DNA from: SG8-4 sp964598225
GTDB taxonomy: Bacteria; Planctomycetota; Phycisphaerae; Sedimentisphaerales; Anaerobacaceae
Direction: 5' to 3'
DNA: 44,140 bases
Assembly (NCBI GenBank): GCA_964598225.1
Contig: CAZRBG010000049.1
Coordinates: 1-44,140, forward strand
In this document: positions 22,530 to 31,883 of the stretch, piece after piece
Position numbering within the stretch: position 1 is the stretch's first letter
Layout of the letters: each line of letters begins with the position of its first letter
Translations under genes and position numbers: made by a program
Notes under the pieces: model-generated
Told to the model about the DNA's origin: nothing
The model's database searches: none
Seen by the model: the letters and a program-made list of their open reading frames with translations, nothing else

Positions 22530-25403
22530 CTACCAAACGACAGCGTTCCGACGAGCGTCGTTTCTAAAGTCTTCTTCTTGAGTCAATTTCTCGTACAGCT
22601 TGTTGTATGCCTCCGCAATCTGTCTATAGGATTGACATGCGCCATTCAGTACCTGTTCCATTGTATAGCTGTATTTGAAGGACAGTATCGAATAACCCTG
22701 GACGGCCAGGAATGTGGAGAACATTCGCTCCATAATGAAAGGATGATAGCTACACGGCCGGGTCTTGTATGCACGACCCCGGACTCGTTTGACAAGCTTA
22801 TCATCTGGGCAGTTTTCAATATAATCGAAAATCGGCCGGGTAAACTCAATGTACCGATCCCAGAACTTATGGTTACCTACGAAGTAATTACAGTACGCAA
22901 CCTGATCGGGCAATATCTTCAGTTTACGAATATCAATCCCATACTCCAGGCGATCCAAGATTGTCTGAGTCATTTCGATCAGTCCCGGATGCCAGACATC
23001 TCCTTGTTCCCACGGACTAGAGAAAGAGTACGTGAGATACTCGAAAGGATTGATGAAATATACGTCGTAGCCGGGATTATCTTCGATAAAACTCCGGAAT
23101 GCCTGCGGTGTAACACAAGTCTTGTCAGTAAATCTGTACGAAACATTCCCCCAATACTTTGCTTGGCCATTCTTTTTCTGATTATAGAGGTGCAAAAAAT
23201 GCCAATACTCGTGCCACTCCTGTCCGGAGTTTTTTTTGCGTACGTCGTACTCTATAAATGGGGGCTGAACATGCCCAAGCTGCTCATCCGAGATAACCGT
23301 CTGGTAGATTTCAATTTCTCTCGGTTCCTGTTTTGCCATTTTGTCACGTTGCTCAAAGACCGCAGCATTGATGGCAACTCTGGCGCCATCACCAAATACT
23401 TCGAGTAGTTGCCCGATGCGCTTGTCCAAGGTATGATCGCGCAGCACAACTTTCTGAAGGCGACTCGTCATCTCCGCCCGCTCTTCCGGATGGCTAAGAT
23501 AATACTCGACCTGGCATTTCAGATCCTTGTCATCGGTATATTTTGCAATAGCGTCACCAAACAGCTCATCTATGCCCGCACAATTGTCGGTTAGAATAAA
23601 TCCCTCCGACGCTACCACGTCGAATATGCGATTGGAAAAAAAGCCATTGTCTCTCATAGAATCCCAGTGGTCGTTGAGTACGATTTTAGCCGAGTGATAG
23701 TGAGCATGCAGAAGTTTCTGGTCGATGAACTGCCCCTTAATATAACGCTCAGGAATAATACCCTCCCAGAGCGTTCCATAAACATCCGCATCCAGCCCTT
23801 GTTCGACGCAAGCTTTGACCGCTTTGCGATACTGTTTTCTGGAGTTTCCAACGAACAGCAAATCAGTTGCCAGAGACTGAAAGAATTCAGAGAAGAAAAT
23901 ATCCGGGTCGGTGAACTGGTGCATAACTTCAACAGCCACGCGGCAATGTTTTCTCAGATATTCAGCATGTTTATCAGAGGCGACCAATACTGAATCATAT
24001 GCATTGTACTCATCCAGTGATATTTTGTCAGGATGACTTATGTTCCACATGATATTTTGTTGATGTGCTTTCGGACGATATATACTTAATCCGCGCATTA
24101 CGAGAATGATATCGTCCTTCTCTGTTCCAGTCTTATACCATTCGGAAAGAGTGTCAATGCGTACCGTAAAACCAGCCTTTCTCAAACCACGCTGCAGTGC
24201 CAGCGCAAGATGGTAATCACCCCAAAAAGGCGCTTGCTTGGGGTCAGGAGCTGGATTCTTGATCGCAATACGTCGGTTGGCATTCTGATTCTTCCAGTCA
24301 AGGATGCTCTTATTCTCTTTGTGAGATTCGGTAAACGTGATGTTATCAAGTGTGTCGGTCCTCTCATAATCTGCTAACACGTAAGGCACATAGACTGGCT
24401 CAAAAATGGAAGTGTGCCGGATGATCATATCCCAGTCAACATAGCGTTTCATCCGTTCATCAAATGCACCACAACTCTCGTAAACCTCACGATGGTGAGT
24501 GTAGACAATTAAGGAAATAAAGTTCTGCTTCCGGATCAGCTCGGAATCAAAGCGTCCTTTCAAGACATAATCCCTATGCTCGATCACTGAATCGTGAATC
24601 AGTATTTGAGCATAGGCAGTTTTGCTATCCGGGTTATTGATGAAAGCGCGAGCCATCAGCAGCAGGAAGTTTTCGCGCCATGTGTCATCTGTGTCCAAAT
24701 AAGCAATCCATTCTCCTTTTGCAACTCTGACCCCGGAATTCCTGGCAGAACTAACGCCATTGTGTTCGTTATAAAGATAGCGCATTCGACCCGATTCCAA
24801 CTCATGGGCATATTTGTCTCTGACCATAGGCATCGTGCCATCGGTGCTACCATCATCGGCAATAATCAGTTCAAAATTCTGATAGGACTGCGCAATTACG
24901 GAATCAATGGCTCTGCAAATCACGGATTTTCTATTCCAGGTAGGAAGAATGATAGAGAAACGTTTTCCGTGCTCTGCGACTATCATTCTGGCATGTGCAA
25001 CTGCTTCTCTCTCAGAGATTTTATTTTTTTGCTGCCTCTTCTGGGATAGAAAACTTCTGTTACTCTTTGCCGTCTTTTCTCTGGTAGCAAGGTAGTCACG
25101 CGTCGAGAAACGTGGTGAGGGCTGGCGGTTTTCGTTGATGCCGTGTTTGAGATAGTGATAAAGTGGATTGATGCTGGCTTGAGCCACGTCGGGATTGTGT
25201 CTCAGATACCATTTGGTGTCAAACAGTAAACTGGGCGAGCGCCCCTCTCTCCAGCCGTGTCTGATGTAATGCATAATTGGATTGACACAAACGCGGGCAA
25301 CATCCAGATTATTGCGCAAATAATATTCCGAATCGAACAAACCGCTGCGTTTGATCAACCAATAAATCCGGATTTCATTTAAATGCTTCTTTACGCTCCG
25401 CAT
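22530..25403 (-). CDS. Large multidomain glycosyltransferase (repeat + GT2 + GT-B + novel C-terminus)
   Basis: 957 residues in at least four parts. Residues ~20-110 contain two or more copies of a YYLRxNxDVA...NPxxHYxxHGxxExRxPS repeat found at the ends of many polysaccharide glycosyltransferases. Residues ~148-340 are a GT2 domain (FSIILPTWNRKSV, LIIADDGSTDGT, DXD motif AYLDTDDTW). Residues ~400-690 are a CgeB/GT1-like GT-B domain with TDLLFVGNSRKQYRKAV and SNRIFDVVASEGFILTDNC. Residues ~740-930 form a domain I cannot assign, with GYDVYFINPFEYL and PCSYHPFIMERMFSTFL. The protein could add two different sugars and process the chain end. It follows the ABC ATPase gene by 8 bases and is part of the same operon. 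Domain borders are estimates by eye. Confidence 0.85.
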   Translation of the reverse strand: MRSVKKHLNEIRIYWLIKRSGLFDSEYYLRNNLDVARVCVNPIMHYIRHGWREGRSPSLLFDTKWYLRHNPDVAQASINPLYHYLKHGINENRQPSPRFSTRDYLATREKTAKSNRSFLSQKRQQKNKISEREAVAHARMIVAEHGKRFSIILPTWNRKSVICRAIDSVIAQSYQNFELIIADDGSTDGTMPMVRDKYAHELESGRMRYLYNEHNGVSSARNSGVRVAKGEWIAYLDTDDTWRENFLLLMARAFINNPDSKTAYAQILIHDSVIEHRDYVLKGRFDSELIRKQNFISLIVYTHHREVYESCGAFDERMKRYVDWDMIIRHTSIFEPVYVPYVLADYERTDTLDNITFTESHKENKSILDWKNQNANRRIAIKNPAPDPKQAPFWGDYHLALALQRGLRKAGFTVRIDTLSEWYKTGTEKDDIILVMRGLSIYRPKAHQQNIMWNISHPDKISLDEYNAYDSVLVASDKHAEYLRKHCRVAVEVMHQFTDPDIFFSEFFQSLATDLLFVGNSRKQYRKAVKACVEQGLDADVYGTLWEGIIPERYIKGQFIDQKLLHAHYHSAKIVLNDHWDSMRDNGFFSNRIFDVVASEGFILTDNCAGIDELFGDAIAKYTDDKDLKCQVEYYLSHPEERAEMTSRLQKVVLRDHTLDKRIGQLLEVFGDGARVAINAAVFEQRDKMAKQEPREIEIYQTVISDEQLGHVQPPFIEYDVRKKNSGQEWHEYWHFLHLYNQKKNGQAKYWGNVSYRFTDKTCVTPQAFRSFIEDNPGYDVYFINPFEYLTYSFSSPWEQGDVWHPGLIEMTQTILDRLEYGIDIRKLKILPDQVAYCNYFVGNHKFWDRYIEFTRPIFDYIENCPDDKLVKRVRGRAYKTRPCSYHPFIMERMFSTFLAVQGYSILSFKYSYTMEQVLNGACQSYRQIAEAYNKLYEKLTQEEDFRNDARRNAVVW

Positions 25404-25411
25404 ATATCCTC

Positions 25412-26113
25412 TTACTTCTTCTTGGTATTAATATAGTACTCGACGGATTCCTCCAGCGAGACTTCAGGTAAGGAGTGTCCATCTTCTATTATTATCACCC
25501 TGTCACATAATTCCCGTACCGTTTCCATCGAATGAGTGACTATGATTACGGTGCGATCGCTCTTTATTTTCTGCTTTATCAATTCAGAAGCTTTGATCTT
25601 GAACGCATGGTCACCGGTGGCAAGCGCTTCGTCAATAAGCATGACGTCGGCATCAATGTGGTAGGCAATTGAAAAGCCAAGTCTGGCGCGCATCCCACTT
25701 GAGTAATTCTTGATTGGCTCGTTGATAAAGTCTCCAATGTCGGCTAAAGCAATAATATCGTCAAACTTGGAGTAAACACTCTCTCTGTCCGTGCCCAGCA
25801 GCAATGCACTCAGAGCTATGTTCTGCTTTCCCGTGAGTCGCGGGTCAAAACCGGCGCCGAGTGACTGCATCATAATACTGACATCCGCACGAGTTATTGT
25901 ACCTGTATCAGGCTTTATAATGTCGGCAAGGATTTTTAGCAACGTGCTCTTGCCTGCGCCGTTGCGCCCGATTATGCCTACTGTCTCACCTTGTTGAACG
26001 GAGAAAGAAACATCATGCAATGCCCAGAATGTATTGCTATTCTTCCACGGCACCGAACCTACCTTGCGGTAGCATAGTCCAACATTATTCAAATCAAAAA
26101 TTACGTCTCTCAC
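25412..26113 (-). CDS. Polysaccharide ABC exporter ATPase (Wzt/KpsT/TagH type)
   Basis: The nucleotide-binding subunit of an ABC-2 polysaccharide exporter; 233 residues. Walker A is GRNGAGKSTLLK, the Q-loop is near SIMMQSLGAGFD, the signature is YSSGMRARLGF, Walker B is VMLIDEALATGD and the switch His lies in VIIVTHSMET. It ends soon after the ATPase domain and lacks the ~150-200 residue carbohydrate-binding domain of Wzt proteins that recognise a capped O-antigen. Export is therefore probably not gated by a terminal modification at this subunit. It follows the permease gene by 16 bases. Together they would flip a completed undecaprenyl-linked polymer to the outer face of the inner membrane. 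Confidence 0.93.
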   Translation of the reverse strand: MRDVIFDLNNVGLCYRKVGSVPWKNSNTFWALHDVSFSVQQGETVGIIGRNGAGKSTLLKILADIIKPDTGTITRADVSIMMQSLGAGFDPRLTGKQNIALSALLLGTDRESVYSKFDDIIALADIGDFINEPIKNYSSGMRARLGFSIAYHIDADVMLIDEALATGDHAFKIKASELIKQKIKSDRTVIIVTHSMETVRELCDRVIIIEDGHSLPEVSLEESVEYYINTKKK

Positions 26114-26129
26114 TTTGCCGTCTCTACTG

Positions 26130-26906
26130 TCAACTTATTTTGGGAAAGTGTCGATTGAATCTATGGATCAGTAACAAGCCAAAGGCAAGTAATATTGAGC
26201 TTTCGAGCAGCGCGGGCACAAGAGGTTGTAGACTTGGCCACTGCCCATGAAGCAAAACCACCCGAAATTGTTCGATCAACGCAGCGACCGGATTCAGCCG
26301 GATCAGACGTTGTATTTTGGGAGGTAACTCGCCGACATCGAAAAACACCCCCGACAAGAAAATCAGTAAGTGTATGAGAGTATTAAGCATTAGTCTGAAA
26401 TCAGGAAAAAAGGGTGTGATAGCAGCACAAATCATGGACGCACCAGTTATAACTACAAGCTCAAACACGATCAATAAGGGCAGGGCCAGGTAAGCCCATG
26501 TTGGAAGACTTCCGAACAGCCAGGATACAATAATTAAGGCCATGAGCGTAATAAGAAACTTGACCAGATTCACCATAACTACTGACAGTGGAAAAATGCT
26601 CTTGTGAACATATACCAACTGCATCAGGCCCTGTGCACCAGAAATGCTTGTAGCACTGCGAGTTACCGTTCCTGCAAAGAAACGATATATCACGATTCCA
26701 CTGAATAAGAACATGAGAAAATTCTCTGTTTCGCGATGCAAAACATATTTGAAAGCCACGTAATAGACCGCCAGACTCAATAGCGGTTCAAGGACCCACC
26801 ACAGATAGCCAGCATAGGTGCGAGTCCCTTCACTTTTGAGTTCCGCGGCGGAGCGGTATAGGACAATATTGAGGAACTTCTTCTTAGTACTCCCAATTCC
26901 GGCCAT
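26130..26906 (-). CDS. ABC-2 type polysaccharide exporter permease (Wzm/TagG type)
   Basis: A 258-residue membrane subunit of the exporter with six predicted helices and a basic N-terminus (STKKKFLN). The AELKSEGTRTYAGYLWWVLEPLL segment is the usual amphipathic interface helix leading into helix 1. FSGIVIYRFFAGTVTRSA and the C-terminal LIRLNPVAALIEQFRVVLL are family hallmarks. It is the first gene of the minus-strand cluster. About 290 bases of divergent intergenic region separate it from the HEAT-repeat gene, so the cluster promoter should lie in 26907-27075, though no box was convincing. Confidence 0.92.
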   Translation of the reverse strand: MAGIGSTKKKFLNIVLYRSAAELKSEGTRTYAGYLWWVLEPLLSLAVYYVAFKYVLHRETENFLMFLFSGIVIYRFFAGTVTRSATSISGAQGLMQLVYVHKSIFPLSVVMVNLVKFLITLMALIIVSWLFGSLPTWAYLALPLLIVFELVVITGASMICAAITPFFPDFRLMLNTLIHLLIFLSGVFFDVGELPPKIQRLIRLNPVAALIEQFRVVLLHGQWPSLQPLVPALLESSILLAFGLLLIHRFNRHFPKIS

Positions 26907-27075
26907 TTTCCCAGATTAATACCCCTAATTTAGTCAAATCGCAGCAGACTTCTCAATCTCTCAGCCAGTCTGACGTGCGATGATACCCGCCCCAGCACCA
27001 AAGGTCAAGCTCTTTCGGAAATCCCTTTTTTTTACAGAAGTAGAGACATCTGGTGATCGATTGGTATAAGGTTTC

Positions 27076-27104
27076 TTGACAGCAGGCTGCATGCCGCGTT
27101 ATAA
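27076..27104 (+). promoter_or_regulatory. Strong sigma70-like promoter
   Basis: A perfect TTGACA (27076-27081), 17 bases, then TTATAA (27099-27104). The spacer contains GCAGGCTGCATGCCGC, which includes small palindromes. It lies about 90 bases before the ATG at 27194 and would drive the HEAT-repeat and second GT39 genes. Confidence 0.65.
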
Positions 27105-27193
27105 CCCTTCATATTGCATTGATTTCACTAATTCTGTATAGTTTGCGTTGGTTGTCGAATGAATCTGCTCGAGCAGCATTGACAGGAAATGAC

Positions 27194-27988
27194 ATGAGTG
27201 AGCCGGGAAATCATCTCAACAATCCTGAAGTCCAGTCCGGACAGGATGATTATTACGAGAATATGCAAATTCAACGGACAAAACCTGTGAACGTTAAGCG
27301 GACGATAATGGTGGCAATTTGCATTCTGCACCTCGGACTTGCTGCTGCAACGGCACAGCAGGACGTAGCCTCATTAGTAGATCAACTCGGAGCCTGGAAT
27401 AAGGACAAGGCCAAGAAAGCCTCAGAAGAACTTGCTGCGATGGGCCGAAAAGTCGTGCCGGAATTGGTCGAAGCCCTGCATGACGGAGATTACAGGCGGC
27501 AACGATTCGCCGCCAGATCTTTGCGGCAGATCGGCCAGGATGCGGCGGATGCCATACCGGCCCTGATCGCAGCGCTTGAGTATTCGGATGAACTGACTCG
27601 TGAATACGCAGTTGAAGCACTTGGTAAAATGGCGAACCAGGCGGACCAGGTGATGCCTGTATTAAGAAAAGCAACGAAAGACGACAACCGGAGTGTCAGG
27701 GAACACGCCCGAGCTTCGATTGCTCATCTTACCGGGCTGCTCAAGTCTCAGGAGCAGGGCGGGCCGGCCCAGCGACCCCCGGCAGCGCGAAACACCAACA
27801 ACAACGGAGTCTCCAAAACTGAGCCGCCACAATCGAACGTCAATGACGCCGAGAACGATACGGCCGCGCTCGGATCTGTTTCTTCTGCCAAACAAAACCT
27901 CATGACTCCGATACGATGTGCGCTGTTTGCATGTCTCATAGCCGGTTTCTTCACAATTCTGTACGTATATCGCGGGAATAATTCATAG
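27194..27988 (+). CDS. HEAT-repeat protein, secreted or membrane-anchored
   Basis: From the ATG at 27194 (AGGA eight bases upstream) the product has 264 residues. A hydrophobic signal-like segment (VKRTIMVAICILHLGLAAATAQQ) lies ~33 residues in. An ATG at 27263 would give a conventional signal peptide, so the start is open. About four HEAT-like repeats follow (KKASEELAAMGRKVVPELVE, RQRFAARSLRQIGQDAADAI, YAVEALGKMANQADQVMPVL, VREHARASIAHLTGLL), an alpha-solenoid used for protein binding. A Pro/Asn-rich linker leads to a C-terminal transmembrane helix (CALFACLIAGFFTILYVYR). The repeat domain should therefore lie outside the cytoplasmic membrane, tethered at its end. It is co-directional with the GT39 gene, seven bases downstream, and probably forms an operon with it. 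Partner unknown. Confidence 0.8.
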   Translation: MSEPGNHLNNPEVQSGQDDYYENMQIQRTKPVNVKRTIMVAICILHLGLAAATAQQDVASLVDQLGAWNKDKAKKASEELAAMGRKVVPELVEALHDGDYRRQRFAARSLRQIGQDAADAIPALIAALEYSDELTREYAVEALGKMANQADQVMPVLRKATKDDNRSVREHARASIAHLTGLLKSQEQGGPAQRPPAARNTNNNGVSKTEPPQSNVNDAENDTAALGSVSSAKQNLMTPIRCALFACLIAGFFTILYVYRGNNS

Positions 27989-27995
27989 CGTGATC

Positions 27996-29537
27996 ATGAG
28001 TCAAGAAGATTTTTCCAGAAGAAATATCCGGGCCGAGAGGATCCTGATAGGATACTTCATTGCGGCCAAGCTGATTCTCTGTCTATTTCCTACGGAGTAC
28101 GGCTTTTTCCGCGACGAACTCTATTATATCGCCCTTAGTGACAATCTGGATTTCGGCTACGTTGATGTTCCGCCGATTGTGCCGTTTCTTCTGGCAGCAG
28201 TTCGGTCCGTCATGGGCACATCATTTCTTTCCCTTCACCTTTTGCCCGCCGTTGCCGGAGCACTGGTTGTCTGGCTGACGAGCTTAATGGTCAGAAAAAT
28301 GGGCGGAGGCTTCAACGCATTGCTGCTCGCTCTTACGTGCGTCACTTTCGCTCCGATCTACCTGTGCTGGGAAAGCACATACACTTATGATGCTTTCGAT
28401 AAGATTTGTTGGACATTGCTGCTCTTTCTGTTGGTTTTGCTTCTGAAGACCGAGGACGAAAAATACTGGATATATTTCGGCATAGTCGCCGGCATTGCTC
28501 TTTTGACTAAGATTACAGTGCTTTTCCTGGGACTCGGGGTTTTGGTAGCATTATTGGGGACAAAAGCAAGGAGACATCTTTTCAGCCGGCAGTTGTGGAT
28601 AGGGGTGGTTTTGGCCCTTTTGATATCTTCGCCTTACGTCCTCTGGCAGATACAGGAAGGGATCCCCGCCCTGGAGTACTATGGGAATTATGCTGTCGAC
28701 AAAACATATCACAATACGCCGTTGGAGTTTATCACAAGTCAGATTCTGACGATGAATCCTCTGGCCTTTCCCGTATGGCTTGCGGGAGTTGGCTTCTTTC
28801 TCTTCCACGCTGAAGGAAAGAAATATCGCGTCCTGGCTTATGCTTATATTGTCGTATTGGTCCTTTGCATAACTCTGAAGGTCAAGTTCTACCTGCCGAC
28901 TCCGTTTTATACTGTGTTGTTCGCAGGGGGCGCTGTTTTCATCGAAACAATATCTCGAAATCGAAATATCAGATGGCTCAGAAGAATACCGGCAGTGGCA
29001 ATCTTTCTGACAGGGCTGGTTATGGTTCCGTTTGCAAGGCCGATCCTTCCAGTTGAAAGCTTTATTAAGTACACCGGAAGAAGCGTATGGGAGCGAATAA
29101 AAGCCGAGCGACACGACCTCGGTCGTCTTCCGCAGCATTTTGCGGATAGACTTGGCTGGGAGGAAATGGCGGCAAGCGTTGCGAAGGTCTACGACAGGCT
29201 AAGCGAAGACGAAAAGTCAAAAGTATGCATATTGATGAACAATTATGGCCAGGCGGGAGCAATCTGGGTACATGGCCAGGAGCACAACCTGCCCAGGCCG
29301 ATCAGCGGACACCTACAATTTTACTTCTGGGGGACAAGGGGACATACGGGAGAGATAGTGATTTCAGTAGGGATAAAAAGGGAAACACTCCGGGAGTACT
29401 TCGACAGCGTAAGAAAAGTCGGGGAGCACATGTGCGTGATGGCCATTCCTCATGAAAGGTATCTGGACGTCAATCTTTGCAGAAACCCTAAAAGGCCCCT
29501 CGAGGAAATGTGGCGCAATTTTAAGCATTTGGATTAA
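27996..29537 (+). CDS. GT39/ArnT-like integral membrane glycosyltransferase
   Basis: A 513-residue polytopic membrane protein of the PMT_2/GT39 superfamily, more typical in sequence than the one at 16078. The first extracytoplasmic loop carries TEYGFFRDELYYIALSDNLD followed by FGYVDVPPIVPFL. The Asp-Glu pair is the expected catalytic/metal motif, and the DVPP motif is shared by many actinobacterial and PVC members. About ten hydrophobic helices reach residue ~350, then a soluble C-terminal domain of ~150 residues follows (AERHDLGRLPQHFADRLGWE, KVCILMNNYGQAG), typical of this subgroup. It starts seven bases after the HEAT-repeat gene and converges on the DUF4965 gene with a 29-base gap. A GTG at 27990 is an alternative start. 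Acceptor unknown. Confidence 0.85.
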   Translation: MSQEDFSRRNIRAERILIGYFIAAKLILCLFPTEYGFFRDELYYIALSDNLDFGYVDVPPIVPFLLAAVRSVMGTSFLSLHLLPAVAGALVVWLTSLMVRKMGGGFNALLLALTCVTFAPIYLCWESTYTYDAFDKICWTLLLFLLVLLLKTEDEKYWIYFGIVAGIALLTKITVLFLGLGVLVALLGTKARRHLFSRQLWIGVVLALLISSPYVLWQIQEGIPALEYYGNYAVDKTYHNTPLEFITSQILTMNPLAFPVWLAGVGFFLFHAEGKKYRVLAYAYIVVLVLCITLKVKFYLPTPFYTVLFAGGAVFIETISRNRNIRWLRRIPAVAIFLTGLVMVPFARPILPVESFIKYTGRSVWERIKAERHDLGRLPQHFADRLGWEEMAASVAKVYDRLSEDEKSKVCILMNNYGQAGAIWVHGQEHNLPRPISGHLQFYFWGTRGHTGEIVISVGIKRETLREYFDSVRKVGEHMCVMAIPHERYLDVNLCRNPKRPLEEMWRNFKHLD

Positions 29538-29566
29538 GCCTGAGGGTTGCATTAATCCCAAATCCC

Positions 29567-31702
29567 CTACCGGAAGCTTTCTGCCATAGAGGCCCATTTC
29601 TGCCATCGATCCCGATCTTTCAGGAATGGGATGAACACGCCGCCGATTACGGGTCTGGCGCGGAAGCCGCGGACCTTGGCCGTGCTGGTGAAATACCAGT
29701 CGCTGAACGGAACTCGGTCGGGTGATTCGTTTGTAAACCGATACAGTGGATAGATAAGCTTCTCGAAATCACTTCTCTTGTCGGCCAGAGTCGCACACCA
29801 TACCAGCCAGTCAGATTTGGTGAAATCGGCCCGGTTGTCTAATGGCAGGCCGTAAGCGTTCTGGATTTTGAGGTAGTAGGCGACTTCCTTGCGGGCAATT
29901 TCCGGATCGAACAGGTCGAGTCCCAGAATTTCATCCCAGACAAGATTGTACTTCATACTCCAGGTGCCCGGTTTGTCGAACGCAAGTCTGTAGTGGTCGC
30001 CGTCGTCGGCCATTTCTTGCCATTTCTCGGCCATCTGTTTTGCCGCGTCTCGGAACTGCCGGGCCCGGTCTGTTTTGCCGAGCATATCGCAGAGCATTGC
30101 GTATCCGCCGAGCGCGTTAATTGCTTTGAGCGACAGGTTCACGTTATGCGCAAGATGCCCGGTGAAATCATCCGTACATAGCTGGTTTTCCGGGTCGAGG
30201 CCTTTATCCCGGAGATAATCCGCCCACTGGCTTAACATATTCCAGTATCGCTCGGCAAACACGGCGTTACCGCTCGCTTTAGCGCCGGCGGCCGTCATCA
30301 GAATCATGTTGCCGCATTCCTCCACCGGCATTTGGCGTTCGGCTCTCAGCTTGCCGGTCTTGCGATCTCGACTATAGGCCTGGCCGTTGCCTCTCGGGTA
30401 TTTGCCTACATCATGCGGCGCGAACTCATAGGGCCACTGATCCGAGGCGGCATACTCGAACACGGGCGCTACCATGCCGTTAAGCAGAGTCGGTGAAAAC
30501 AGGGCAAAGAAAGGAGACGCCGGATACGAGACGTCCACCGTTGCCATACAGCCGTTGGAAAAACACTCCTTGTGGAAGAACCAGGGCTCGGAACCATCCG
30601 GCGAGATAACGACTTTGCCGCTCGCCCAGGTATGCCGGTAAGAGATGGATACCAGGTGTTTGTAGGCGTCGCCGCCGATTCTCTTCGCTTCGCCAAGAAG
30701 TTTGGCATCGAAGGCACAGCATTTACGCCAAATTTCAGGATATCGTTCAACACAGGACTTGAGCATGGATATGAAGCCGCCATGTTCCTGGTAGTACCAG
30801 GGTCTCAATTTCTGGCCCATGTACTCGATACTGAAAATATCATCGTATGCGAGAATCAAAGTTTGCCAAACCGACTTGGAGCCGGACGTATCCATCTTCA
30901 AAGTGCAGGCGATAACAGGCCAATCGTCGTCGGCCGAACGCGGCATTCTGGTGTCGTCCTCGCCGGGGATTACTCCTGTCTTGACAAAGTCCTGACGGAC
31001 TCCGTGTGCCGCTGCGACAATGCCGCTCGAGTCTCCGGGCGCGCCGACGTAGAGATATCCCCAGTCGATCCGTACGTTGTCGCCGGCTTGTTCAAGGACC
31101 GGCTGCTTTGCAGAGCCCATTGAGATGAACTGCATGCCCGCGATCTTGCTCGGCATCCGACGCCAGACGATTTTTTGCTCCGGCTTATTGACGACCCACT
31201 CGCCGGAAACGTCGAAGTAGACTGTAACCGCGTGTGATTTTCCATCGAGAGCTTTGATTCGAAAAGTCAAAAACGTGACCGGGCTGGTCAACAGCTTCAT
31301 ATCCGCCGGCAGCATCGGCGTCATGAAACACACAGTCAACTCAACAGAGCCCGCCTCAAAAGTGTAGAACGTTCTTGTCGGCATAACTCTGACAGAGACT
31401 TGTTTGGCTGTATTGGGACAAATTGCCTGTCGCCCCATAAAGCGGTATGCCCTGCCGTCAACGCGGACCATCCCCGCCAAGGCATGAACCTTGCCCGTCC
31501 AGTGTACCGGCCAAGAGTCATAAAGATTGTCCGAGAACGACCAGACACTCATGTAAGGATCGACCGTCACCAGCGGCACAGCCGGCGGACGAAAACCGGC
31601 CGGTTCCCCAACTCCTGGTGTCGGGCAGCTTACTAAAAAAATCACAACAAAAGTCAACATCAAAGGAAATTTCTTCTTTTCCACAGCGCTATCTCCATTC
31701 AA
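29567..31702 (-). CDS. DUF4965 family lipoprotein, glutaminase-A-like
   Basis: A 711-residue secreted protein. The N-terminus has a basic KKK, a hydrophobic stretch and the lipobox FLVSC, with Cys26 the likely lipidated residue. The mature protein matches the DUF4964/DUF5127/DUF4965/DUF1793 set found in fungal and bacterial glutaminase A-like proteins. It starts PPAVPLVTVDPYMSVWSFSD, has a beta-rich N-terminal half (DGKSHAVTVYFDVSGEW) and an (alpha/alpha)6-like second half with ASDQWPYEFAPHDVGKYPRG, PVEECGNMILMTAAGAK and KYNLVWDEILGLDLF. The family resembles six-hairpin glycosidases, so a glycan-acting role is as plausible as glutamine hydrolysis. It lies divergently next to the sialidase gene, which favours glycan metabolism. 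Family sure; function uncertain. Confidence 0.88.
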   Translation of the reverse strand: MNGDSAVEKKKFPLMLTFVVIFLVSCPTPGVGEPAGFRPPAVPLVTVDPYMSVWSFSDNLYDSWPVHWTGKVHALAGMVRVDGRAYRFMGRQAICPNTAKQVSVRVMPTRTFYTFEAGSVELTVCFMTPMLPADMKLLTSPVTFLTFRIKALDGKSHAVTVYFDVSGEWVVNKPEQKIVWRRMPSKIAGMQFISMGSAKQPVLEQAGDNVRIDWGYLYVGAPGDSSGIVAAAHGVRQDFVKTGVIPGEDDTRMPRSADDDWPVIACTLKMDTSGSKSVWQTLILAYDDIFSIEYMGQKLRPWYYQEHGGFISMLKSCVERYPEIWRKCCAFDAKLLGEAKRIGGDAYKHLVSISYRHTWASGKVVISPDGSEPWFFHKECFSNGCMATVDVSYPASPFFALFSPTLLNGMVAPVFEYAASDQWPYEFAPHDVGKYPRGNGQAYSRDRKTGKLRAERQMPVEECGNMILMTAAGAKASGNAVFAERYWNMLSQWADYLRDKGLDPENQLCTDDFTGHLAHNVNLSLKAINALGGYAMLCDMLGKTDRARQFRDAAKQMAEKWQEMADDGDHYRLAFDKPGTWSMKYNLVWDEILGLDLFDPEIARKEVAYYLKIQNAYGLPLDNRADFTKSDWLVWCATLADKRSDFEKLIYPLYRFTNESPDRVPFSDWYFTSTAKVRGFRARPVIGGVFIPFLKDRDRWQKWASMAESFR

Positions 31703-31883
31703 CAGGCCGCAATTCCTTCATCGTATTCAGTTACTCATTTTCAGCTTTTACACTTTCTTTCTTGTCATAGCACCTCATTTTATCACTACTTCTGCAAATT
31801 CGTAACCCATTTACACAAACCAGACACGGTTCAGCCTCCCGAGAAGTTGACATAAAGAGCATATTGTGGCATTATTTGTGAAA

